DNA of 6,104 nucleotides from Methylophilus sp. (GTDB lineage Bacteria > Pseudomonadota > Gammaproteobacteria > Burkholderiales > Methylophilaceae), in NCBI GenBank assembly GCA_027489475.1, contig JAIXZQ010000159.1:1-6104 (forward strand), read 5' to 3'. How positions within the stretch are numbered: the first letter of the stretch is position 1; every line of letters starts with the position of its first letter. A model generated the notes under the pieces. It worked only from the letters and a program-made list of their open reading frames with translations, ran no database searches and was not told where the DNA came from. Of this stretch, positions 1 to 6,104 are shown piece by piece. Position numbers and translations under genes: made by a program.

Positions 1-67
1 AAACATCAAGCATCTGACTCTTGTTAAATGGGAATACGCGTTATTTTTTCAAGAGGGCATGTATGCG

Positions 68-1288
68 TTAAATACCTAAGGCTTCTGTCCAGGCCAAGGC
101 GGCCATATGAGAGGCATTGACCTGTTCAGGGGACAGTTGCAACAGGCTGGCCATGGCGACAATCTGGTCATTGTTTGCGTCTTCGCAAGCCTCTGTCAGT
201 TTGAGAAACGGGCCAAAAATCCCTTCGCGGTGCAACAAGGCCTCTGCGATCGTGTCTGGCAACTGCACTTTTTCTAAGATATCCGCCATTGGCACTTTGA
301 GAATGACATCCAGCAGCGAAAACACTCCGACTACAAACAAATTATCTCGGTCTTTTTTGTCAAAAAATGGCTCCCCCAACAGTTCAGTCAAGCGTCCACG
401 GATAATAGAGGTTTTCATCAAGGCTGGCGAAGTGCTGTTGTTGCCTGCGGTCACCATCAACAGGGTGAGCCAGCGATAAAGTTGATTGCGGCCAAGAATA
501 ATCAGGGCATGCCCTATCGACTGCACCTCGCAGGATAAGCCAAATCCAACCGAGTTAATGTAGCGTAGCAGTTTGTAACTCAAGGTGGTGTCGCGTTTGA
601 AGCCATTTTCAATCACCTTGTTTTCAGCCTCTTGGCTGACTAAATTCAATAGATACAACACGCCATCAAAGCTTGGATTGATGACTTTGCTGTGGACGTT
701 TTCTGGTTTGGCGTAAAAATACCCTTGAAACTGCTCATAACCCGCCTCAAGCAGGCTTTTAAACTGGGCGATTTCTTCTACTTTTTCAGCAATCAGCGTG
801 GCGTCGGTTTGTAGATATTGCGCTTGCCATTGTTTGGCCTGTGCAATATCCACTTGCCGCATATCCAGCTTAATAAAGTCAGCACAACTGAGTAGCGGGG
901 CTAAGTGCGGATGATATTGTGGGTTGTCGAGGGCGATTTTGAATTTAAGCGCTTTCAGGTCTTGGCAACGCGCTACCACCTCTGGCGTGACATCCATATT
1001 GTGCACAATTTCGAGCACAGTTTTTTCTGCCGGCATCAACTCCAAAAACAAGCTGTGCAGCATGACGTGGTCAACATTGATAAATGCCAGTTGTTGACCC
1101 AATAACCAATTGTCATGCATCTCATCCATAGTGGTATTGAGAATTTTGGCGCACGTCTGCAGATCTTCTTCAAACGGCGTGGTGTTGCCCGACGCTGAGT
1201 TTCTAAAAAAGAACTCATAGCCGATAATCTGCTGCTGTTGATTCACGATCGGTTGCCGGCCGATGATACTGTGATGTGACGTCGTCAT
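68..1288 (-). CDS. Degenerate EAL domain + HDOD domain signalling protein (YuxH/CdgJ type)
   Basis: The 406-aa protein has an EAL-like domain (about residues 7-197) followed by an HDOD domain (about 200-390), the arrangement of the YuxH/CdgJ family (COG3434). Remnants of EAL motifs are visible: YEFFFR at 24-29 where EALLR is usual, N71 (the NxS position), LEIV at 92-95, FIKLD at 138-142, AEKVE at 167-171 and QGYFYAKP at 188-195. The metal-binding DDFG motif reads D121-N-P-Q, and the second acidic residue of the E-x-T-E motif is H96. Phosphodiesterase activity is therefore unlikely. HDOD signatures include LSYKLLRYINS (236-246), the IGHALIILG segment (258-266) and GVFSLLDVIL (321-330). No signal peptide or membrane segment is seen, so it is probably cytoplasmic. 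The ATG has a good Shine-Dalgarno, AGGGA at 1296-1300, 7 nt upstream. The glmS terminator separates it from the glm genes. Family members act in motility and surface attachment; the target here is unknown. Confidence 0.93.
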   Translation of the reverse strand: MTTSHHSIIGRQPIVNQQQQIIGYEFFFRNSASGNTTPFEEDLQTCAKILNTTMDEMHDNWLLGQQLAFINVDHVMLHSLFLELMPAEKTVLEIVHNMDVTPEVVARCQDLKALKFKIALDNPQYHPHLAPLLSCADFIKLDMRQVDIAQAKQWQAQYLQTDATLIAEKVEEIAQFKSLLEAGYEQFQGYFYAKPENVHSKVINPSFDGVLYLLNLVSQEAENKVIENGFKRDTTLSYKLLRYINSVGFGLSCEVQSIGHALIILGRNQLYRWLTLLMVTAGNNSTSPALMKTSIIRGRLTELLGEPFFDKKDRDNLFVVGVFSLLDVILKVPMADILEKVQLPDTIAEALLHREGIFGPFLKLTEACEDANNDQIVAMASLLQLSPEQVNASHMAALAWTEALGI

Positions 1289-1315
1289 CTCTGTGTCCCT
1301 ATAAGCACCGCTTTA

Positions 1316-1329
1316 CAGTCTACAGACTG
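1316..1329. promoter_or_regulatory. Small perfect palindrome upstream of the EAL-HDOD gene, possible operator
   Basis: The arms CAGTCT and AGACTG are perfect inverted complements separated by 2 nt. The site lies about 28 bp upstream of the EAL-HDOD start codon and downstream (in transcription direction) of the glmS terminator, where a promoter for the gene is expected. The spacer is too short for a stable RNA hairpin with all six pairs, so a dimeric protein-binding site fits better. A -10-like TAGACT (minus strand, 1317-1322) overlaps it, but no convincing -35 is present. A 6-bp palindrome can arise by chance. Confidence 0.3.
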
Positions 1330-1348
1330 CGTTGCGGTTTTATCATGC

Positions 1349-1376
1349 AAAAAAAGCCGCGTTATACGGGGCTTTT
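1349..1376 (-). terminator. Intrinsic terminator after glmS
   Basis: Read on the minus strand, an inverted repeat starting about 20 nt after the glmS TAG forms a stem with arms AAAAGCCCCG and CGCGGCTTTT around the loop TATAA. It has one C-C mismatch, and a run of seven T residues covers the end of the 3' arm and the bases after it. GC core plus U tract is the classic rho-independent form. It ends the glmU-glmS transcript and isolates the following EAL-HDOD gene. On the plus strand the T run is only four bases, so it is probably one-directional. Confidence 0.85.
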
Positions 1377-1396
1377 CAAGGTTTTATCTGTGCCGC

Positions 1397-3232
1397 CTAT
1401 TCAACGGTGACGCTTTTCGCCAGATTACGGGGTTTGTCGACATCCGTGCCTTTGAGCAAGGCCGCATGGTAGGCCAGTAATTGCACCGGGATGGCATGCA
1501 AAATGGGGGATAACACACCCACATGCCGCGGGGTGCGAATCACATGCACACCTTCAGAGGCATGAAAGTGGCTGTCGGCGTCGGCAAACACAAACAGCTC
1601 GCCACCACGCGCTTTGACTTCTTGCATATTCGATTTCACTTTTTCCAGCAGACTGTCATTGGGGGCAATCACCACCACCGGCATATTGCTATCGACCAAA
1701 GCCAATGGACCATGTTTTAGCTCACCTGCTGGGTAGGCTTCGGCGTGAATGTATGAGATTTCTTTGAGTTTGAGTGCGCCTTCCATGGCGATAGGATAGT
1801 GCACGCCACGCCCTAAAAATAAGGCATGTTCTTTGTCGCCAAAGCGGGTGGCCCACTCGCGAATTTGCGGTTCGAGGTTAAGTGCAATCTGAACGCTGCC
1901 AGTGAGCTGCCGTAGATCTGCTAAATAAGCGTGCTCTTGGGCAGGGCTGACTAGGCCTCGTGATTTACTTAAGGTGACCGCCATTACAAACAAGGCAATC
2001 AACTGCGTAGTAAATGCTTTGGTGCTGGCAACGCCAATTTCGGCACCCGCGCGGGTATAAAAAATCAGGCTAGAGGCGCGGGGCAGGGCACTTTCTTGTA
2101 CATTACAAATGGACAGGCTGTAAGGATGACCCAGTTTTTGGGCGTGTTTGAGCGCCTCCATGGTGTCTAGCGTCTCGCCGGATTGCGAGATGGTAACTAT
2201 CAGCTGTTTGGGATTCGGCACCGAGTCACGGTAGCGGTATTCACTGGCAATCTCGACCGAAGTCGGTAATTTTGCAATGCTTTCCAGCCAATATTTTGCC
2301 GTGAGGCCTGCGTAATAACTGGTGCCAGCCGCTAAGATTAAAATGCTGTCAATCTGCTTAAAAATGTCTGCTGCTTGGGTGCCGAACAGTTCGCTACGAA
2401 AAGCACCATCGTCAATCAAAGCCTCTAGCGTATCGCTGATCGCGCGCGGCTGCTCATAGATTTCTTTTTGCATAAAATGGCTGTAAGGTCCTAACTCCAG
2501 CGAGGCGAGCGACACATCGCTGACATGCACTGCACGTTGGGCAATACTGCCTTGTCGGTCATAAATCACTACTTGGTCGGCCGCCAGCGTGGCAATGTCG
2601 CCATCTTCTAGATATATGACCTGCCGGGTGGCCGACAAAACGGCTGAAACATCTGAGGCGACAAAATGTTCGCCTTCGCCTAATCCAATTAATAGCGGGC
2701 AGCCGAGTCTAGCAACGACCATGGTGTTAGGCTGGTCGAGCGCAATGACGCTAATCGCATACGCGCCTGTCAGTTCTTGCACGGCAGTTTGAACGGCCTG
2801 TAACAGGTCGCGATGCTGTTGATAATAGTAATGCACTAAGTGCGCAATGACCTCAGTGTCGGTTTGCGAGCTAAAGTGATAGCCCAGCGTCTTAAGTCTA
2901 TCTCGTTGTGCATCATGGTTTTCAATGATGCCGTTATGAACGACGGCGATTTCTGCGTGCTCTTGGGTAGGCGATACATGCGGGTGAGCGTTCTGTTCAG
3001 TGACACCACCATGGGTTGCCCAGCGGGTGTGGCCGATACCCAATTGACTCTGCAAGCCTTGCGCTTTTTGTTCCAGCTCAGCCACTCTGCCTACGGCACG
3101 GACACGTTGTATGCCATCGTGCAATATTGCGATGCCAGCAGAATCATAACCGCGATATTCTAGTCGACTCAGACCTTCAATCAGTAAAGGGACAATGTTT
3201 TGATGGGAGATGGCCCCGACGATGCCGCACAT
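1397..3232 (-). CDS. glmS: Glutamine--fructose-6-phosphate aminotransferase (isomerizing)
   Basis: GlmS converts fructose-6-phosphate and glutamine to glucosamine-6-phosphate and glutamate, the first committed step of UDP-GlcNAc synthesis in the cytoplasm. The 611-aa length is normal (E. coli 609). The N-terminal Ntn amidotransferase domain (about 1-240) starts MCGIVGA, with nucleophile Cys2 exposed after Met removal. It also has R27-G28, TRWATHGG (69-76), N100-G101 and D125. Two SIS sugar-isomerase domains follow: the first includes GTSYYAG (303-309) and SQSGET (349-354), the second includes K488, E491 and H507 of the [11 protein letters not shown]...ELKHGPL region. The C-terminal tail carries K606 in NLAKSVTVE, the fructose-6-phosphate Schiff-base lysine. 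All expected catalytic residues are present. The ATG lies 3 nt after the glmU stop. The only SD-like element, AAGG inside the glmU 3' end, is about 14 nt away, so translation is probably coupled to glmU. There is no room between the two genes for a glmS ribozyme or a leader. Confidence 0.98.
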   Translation of the reverse strand: MCGIVGAISHQNIVPLLIEGLSRLEYRGYDSAGIAILHDGIQRVRAVGRVAELEQKAQGLQSQLGIGHTRWATHGGVTEQNAHPHVSPTQEHAEIAVVHNGIIENHDAQRDRLKTLGYHFSSQTDTEVIAHLVHYYYQQHRDLLQAVQTAVQELTGAYAISVIALDQPNTMVVARLGCPLLIGLGEGEHFVASDVSAVLSATRQVIYLEDGDIATLAADQVVIYDRQGSIAQRAVHVSDVSLASLELGPYSHFMQKEIYEQPRAISDTLEALIDDGAFRSELFGTQAADIFKQIDSILILAAGTSYYAGLTAKYWLESIAKLPTSVEIASEYRYRDSVPNPKQLIVTISQSGETLDTMEALKHAQKLGHPYSLSICNVQESALPRASSLIFYTRAGAEIGVASTKAFTTQLIALFVMAVTLSKSRGLVSPAQEHAYLADLRQLTGSVQIALNLEPQIREWATRFGDKEHALFLGRGVHYPIAMEGALKLKEISYIHAEAYPAGELKHGPLALVDSNMPVVVIAPNDSLLEKVKSNMQEVKARGGELFVFADADSHFHASEGVHVIRTPRHVGVLSPILHAIPVQLLAYHAALLKGTDVDKPRNLAKSVTVE

Positions 3233-3250
3233 AAGCTATTTTTTTACCTT
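3233..3250 (-). other. glmU/glmS junction: in-frame, one stop codon and 3 nt apart
   Basis: On the minus strand glmU ends GTA AAA AAA TAG, followed by CTT and then the glmS ATG. The two genes are in the same reading frame, separated only by the amber stop and one codon. The seven A residues just before the stop include an A-AAA-AAA heptamer in the glmU frame. Usual Shine-Dalgarno spacing for glmS is missing, which fits reinitiation by ribosomes finishing glmU. A GlmU-GlmS readthrough product is possible on paper, but it would bury the GlmS catalytic cysteine and should lack amidotransferase activity. Confidence 0.6.
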
Positions 3251-4606
3251 TTGTGGCCGTTTCCAGCCCTGAATGGAGCGTTGTTCACGTGCACGGCACA
3301 GGGTTAAGCTGTGTGCAGGCACGTCTTTAGTAATCGTTGAGCCAGCGGCAATGGTTGCGCCTTGTGCCACGGTAACCGGTGCCACCAGTTGTGTATCTGA
3401 GCCAACAAACACGTCATCTTCAATAATGGTTTTGTTTTTTTTTGCGCCATCGTAATTACATGTAATGGTACCAGCGCCAATATTGACATTGCCCCCCACA
3501 ACGGCATCGCCAACATAGCTGAGGTGATTGACCTTGCTGCCTTTACCAATGCTGGTATTTTTGATTTCGACAAAATTACCGATATGCGTGTCTGTGGCAA
3601 GCGTGCTGCCTGGGCGCAAACGTGCATAAGGCCCGATACGACTGTGAGCGCCGATTTCAGCGGACTCTAGATGACTAAAGGCATGAATTTGGCAGCCGCT
3701 GGCGATGTGGCTGTTTTTAATCACGCAATGCGGCCCGATGTGCACATTGTCGCCCAGCGATACGTGGCCTTCAAACACGCAATTCACATCAATCGTCACG
3801 TCTTGGCCACAGTGTAAGTGACCGCGAATATCAATGCGGCTGGCATCCAGCAAGGTCACCCCTTGTTGCATTAATTGTTCAGCCTCGCGGCGTTGTTTTT
3901 CGCGCTCGATCAGTTGTAAATCCTGCTTTGAATTAATCCCGGTGACTGACCACGCATCGTCAACCACAAATGGCAGCACAGCTAAGCCTTGTTGCACTGA
4001 CAAGGCGATGATATCGGTGAGGTAATACTCTTGCTGTGCGTTGTGGTTATTAATCTGTTGTAACCACTGTTTTAGTTTTGCCGTCGGCATGGCCATAATG
4101 CCTGTATTCACTTCTTGTATGGCGCGCTGATCGGCATCTGCATCTTTGTGTTCAACAATCGCCAACACTTCGCCTGCCGCATTCCGCACGATACGGCCAT
4201 AGCCAGTGGGGTCATCCTTGATAAAAGTTTGTACAACTAATTGCTGCGCGGCTTGTTTCAGCATGTGTTGGCAGGCAGTAACATCCACCAGGGGTACATC
4301 GCCAAGTAAGATTAAGGTGGTGCCCTTGTCAGGCAATAGCGGAATGGCCTGCTGTACCGCGTGCCCTGTGCCTAATTGTTGAGCTTGATACACCCATTGG
4401 ATGTCATCACCGGGAGTGTGTTGTTGGACTTGATCGCCCCCAAAGCCATAGACGACAATGATTTGATTTGGCTGACACTGTCTGGCGGCGGCCAGCACGT
4501 GATGCAAAATAGGTTTACCGGCGACAGGATGCAGTACTTTAGGCAACTGCGAACGCATGCGCGTGCCTTTACCTGCGGCGAGGATAACAATATTTAAATC
4601 ATTCAT
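3236..4606 (-). CDS. glmU: Bifunctional GlcN-1-P acetyltransferase / GlcNAc-1-P uridyltransferase
   Basis: GlmU performs the last two steps to UDP-GlcNAc: acetyl-CoA-dependent acetylation of glucosamine-1-phosphate, then uridylyl transfer from UTP. It supplies peptidoglycan and lipopolysaccharide synthesis. The 456-aa length equals that of E. coli GlmU. The N-terminal pyrophosphorylase domain (about 1-228) has LAAGKGTRM (9-17), K23, the metal-binding D103 of GDVPL and EVNTGI (165-170). A linker helix (about 229-250) leads to a left-handed beta-helix of hexapeptide repeats. There R331, K349, the catalytic-base H361, Y364, N375 and N384 line up with the E. coli acetyltransferase residues at a constant offset of two. 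The basic tail ends KRPQKVKK. The ATG is the only sensible start, since an in-frame TAA lies 9 nt upstream of it. No Shine-Dalgarno is visible; a TAAAAT box lies 6 nt upstream. The gene follows the atp terminator closely and is probably cotranscribed with glmS. Confidence 0.98.
   Translation of the reverse strand: MNDLNIVILAAGKGTRMRSQLPKVLHPVAGKPILHHVLAAARQCQPNQIIVVYGFGGDQVQQHTPGDDIQWVYQAQQLGTGHAVQQAIPLLPDKGTTLILLGDVPLVDVTACQHMLKQAAQQLVVQTFIKDDPTGYGRIVRNAAGEVLAIVEHKDADADQRAIQEVNTGIMAMPTAKLKQWLQQINNHNAQQEYYLTDIIALSVQQGLAVLPFVVDDAWSVTGINSKQDLQLIEREKQRREAEQLMQQGVTLLDASRIDIRGHLHCGQDVTIDVNCVFEGHVSLGDNVHIGPHCVIKNSHIASGCQIHAFSHLESAEIGAHSRIGPYARLRPGSTLATDTHIGNFVEIKNTSIGKGSKVNHLSYVGDAVVGGNVNIGAGTITCNYDGAKKNKTIIEDDVFVGSDTQLVAPVTVAQGATIAAGSTITKDVPAHSLTLCRAREQRSIQGWKRPQKVKK
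3435..3443 (-). repeat. Run of nine A residues inside glmU (possible slippage site)
   Basis: The minus strand reads GC followed by nine A and then C, encoding A-K-K-N at residues 388-391, in the surface loop after the acetyltransferase residues N384-Y385-D386. In the glmU frame it contains the heptamer A-AAA-AAA. Slipping back one base leads to a stop within about six codons. Slipping forward one base opens a frame that runs to about position 3304. Either product would lose the end of the acetyltransferase domain. Confidence 0.5.
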
Positions 4607-4612
4607 ACAGCT

Positions 4613-4618
4613 ATTTTA
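4613..4618 (-). promoter_or_regulatory. Candidate -10 element for glmU-glmS, placed for a leaderless start
   Basis: TAAAAT on the minus strand matches the sigma-70 -10 consensus at five of six positions. It ends 6 nt before the glmU ATG, so a start at the usual distance would fall on the A of the ATG. It lies just beyond the U tract of the atp terminator, so it could restart transcription for the glm genes. Against it: no -35 hexamer resembling TTGACA is found at 16-18 nt (the candidates are GC-rich terminator stem bases), and there is no TGn extension. AT-rich bases after a terminator can mimic a -10. Confidence 0.35.
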
Positions 4619-4624
4619 TCGCAG

Positions 4625-4652
4625 AAACAAAAAGGGCGACGCATGCGTCGCC
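4625..4652 (-). terminator. Intrinsic terminator of the atp operon, after atpC
   Basis: A perfect 18-bp palindrome, GGCGACGCATGCGTCGCC (4635-4652), begins 27 nt after the atpC stop. It folds as a 7-bp GC-rich stem with loop CATG. On the minus strand it is followed by C, five T, G and three T, a good rho-independent U tract. On the plus strand the bases after the stem are a poorer T tract. It should end atp transcription before glmU, so any glm expression from atp promoters would depend on readthrough. Confidence 0.88.
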
Positions 4653-4679
4653 TGATTTGCTGTTTTTATCACACTGCGT

Positions 4680-5105
4680 TTAGTGGACTGATTTACGCAG
4701 TTTTTGGATGGCTTGAATCTGTGCCACCGCCTCCGCCAGTTCAGCTTGTGCGGCTGCATAGTCAATGTCAGCGCTGCGATTTTTCAATGCTTCTTCCGCG
4801 GCTGCTTTAGCTGCCAAGGCTTTCGCCTCATCCAGATCTTGACCTCGGATGGCGGTATCCGCCAACACCGTAATTAAGCCAGGTTGCACTTCTAACATGC
4901 CGCCAGAAATAAAAATCAGTGTTTCTTCTTGCTCTGCGGTTTGCTTGATACGCAATGCACCCGGTTTAATCGTGGTAATCATCGGTGCGTGGTTAGGGTA
5001 AATACCTACTTCACCTGCACCCGCTGGTGCCACAACAAACTCGGCTTCACCACTGAAAATAGACGCTTCAGCGCTCACCACGTCGATATGCACAGTATTT
5101 GCCAT
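4680..5105 (-). CDS. atpC: F1Fo ATP synthase epsilon subunit
   Basis: AtpC is the epsilon subunit of the F1 central stalk. It links gamma to the c-ring and, through its C-terminal helices, can inhibit ATP hydrolysis. The 141-aa length is typical. The N-terminal beta-sandwich (about 1-86) carries the family signature [14 protein letters not shown] (31-44), GGMLEV (68-73) and VLADTA (80-85). An alanine- and glutamate-rich helical hairpin follows (about 88-137), ending in basic QKLRKSVH. The ATG has a purine-rich upstream region (AAGAGAAG); AGAG lies 6 nt from the start, which is acceptable spacing. It follows atpD after a 65-nt gap that contains a hairpin, and a terminator follows it, so it is the last gene of the atp operon. 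Nothing in the protein is abnormal. Confidence 0.98.
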   Translation of the reverse strand: MANTVHIDVVSAEASIFSGEAEFVVAPAGAGEVGIYPNHAPMITTIKPGALRIKQTAEQEETLIFISGGMLEVQPGLITVLADTAIRGQDLDEAKALAAKAAAEEALKNRSADIDYAAAQAELAEAVAQIQAIQKLRKSVH

Positions 5106-5137
5106 AATCTTCTCTTTTCTCGTTCACTGCCCTAGGA

Positions 5138-5161
5138 CTGGCCGATACGGAGATCGGCCAG
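5138..5161. repeat. Perfect 9-bp inverted repeat (hairpin) between atpD and atpC
   Basis: The arms CTGGCCGAT and ATCGGCCAG are perfectly complementary around a 6-nt loop (CTCCGT in the minus-strand RNA). The stem starts 9 nt after the atpD stop. The bases after it on the minus strand are not T-rich, so it does not look like a rho-independent terminator. Its place inside the operon suggests an mRNA element, for example one protecting the atpD 3' end from exonucleases, a processing site, or a device lowering atpC expression relative to atpD. The function is inference; the structure is directly visible. Confidence 0.7.
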
Positions 5162-5170
5162 CAGTTTGGT

Positions 5171-6104
<934 letters not shown>

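Noticed and set aside
1..67. Possible start of another minus-strand gene at the left edge: ATG at 11-13 or 4-6, AAGAG at 18-22, and a TTGAAA (47-52) / TTTAAC (23-28) promoter-like pair 18 nt apart.
   Set aside because: Only 2-4 codons would be visible. The SD spacing is 4 nt for one ATG and 11 nt for the other, both poor, and the -10 matches only four of six bases. Nothing in the window confirms a gene.
117..479. 120-codon plus-strand open frame opposite the EAL-HDOD gene.
   Set aside because: It is antisense to a clear coding gene, with no family resemblance in its translation. The same applies to the other plus-strand open frames opposite glmS, glmU, atpC and atpD.
3121..3130. Palindrome GCAATATTGC within glmS.
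   Set aside because: It is a ten-base palindrome inside coding sequence at conserved residues, with no partner repeats nearby. It is expected by chance.
3233..3250. glmS ribozyme or other leader riboswitch upstream of glmS.
   Set aside because: Only 3 nt separate glmU and glmS, so there is no leader. The glmS ribozyme is typical of Firmicutes and is not expected here.
3304..3627. 107-codon minus-strand open frame overlapping glmU in another frame.
   Set aside because: It lies wholly within glmU, whose protein is full length with all catalytic residues. It has no recognisable domain and is a shadow. It matters only as the frame entered by a forward slip at the nine-A run.
5138..5161. Terminator between atpD and atpC.
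   Set aside because: The hairpin is strong, but the following minus-strand bases (TCCTAGGGCA) are not T-rich, and atpC must be transcribed with the operon.

Overview
This is an ordinary chromosomal housekeeping segment of a proteobacterium. All five genes lie on the minus strand, so transcription runs from high to low coordinates. In that order they are the 3' part of atpD (F1 beta subunit, cut by the window edge), atpC (F1 epsilon subunit), glmU, glmS, and a gene for a degenerate EAL + HDOD signalling protein. The order atpD-atpC-glmU-glmS is common in beta- and gammaproteobacteria. The beta-subunit sequence (DELSPED in place of DELSEED, followed by a [10 protein letters not shown] context) and the moderate base composition suggest a betaproteobacterium, perhaps of the Methylophilaceae/Nitrosomonadales type. 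That assignment is inference from recall, not a search result.

Region by region: 5171-6104 holds the C-terminal two thirds of AtpD. A 65-nt gap to atpC contains a perfect 9-bp hairpin with no U tract. AtpC (4680-5105) ends the atp operon, and a strong intrinsic terminator follows at 4625-4652. Only 18 bp separate the end of the terminator from the glmU ATG. That start has no Shine-Dalgarno sequence, but a TAAAAT box lies 6 nt before it, which makes a leaderless glmU message a testable idea. glmU (3236-4606) and glmS (1397-3232) are separated by 3 nt and share a reading frame. An intrinsic terminator at 1349-1376 closes the glm unit. The EAL-HDOD gene (68-1288) follows as a separate unit with its own ribosome-binding site and a small palindrome upstream. 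The last 67 nt hold no gene I can support.

How the genes work together: AtpD and AtpC are parts of the F1 head of ATP synthase. GlmS makes glucosamine-6-phosphate from fructose-6-phosphate and glutamine. GlmU acetylates glucosamine-1-phosphate and joins it to UTP, giving UDP-GlcNAc for peptidoglycan and lipopolysaccharide. GlmM, the mutase between them, is not in this window. The EAL-HDOD protein is unrelated to these pathways and is probably a c-di-GMP-linked regulator of motility or surface behaviour.

I found no mobile element, CRISPR array, RNA gene or new multi-gene system. The points worth a second look are regulatory and small-scale: the glmU start, the atpD-atpC hairpin, the in-frame glmU/glmS junction, a nine-A run in glmU, and the eroded EAL active site.
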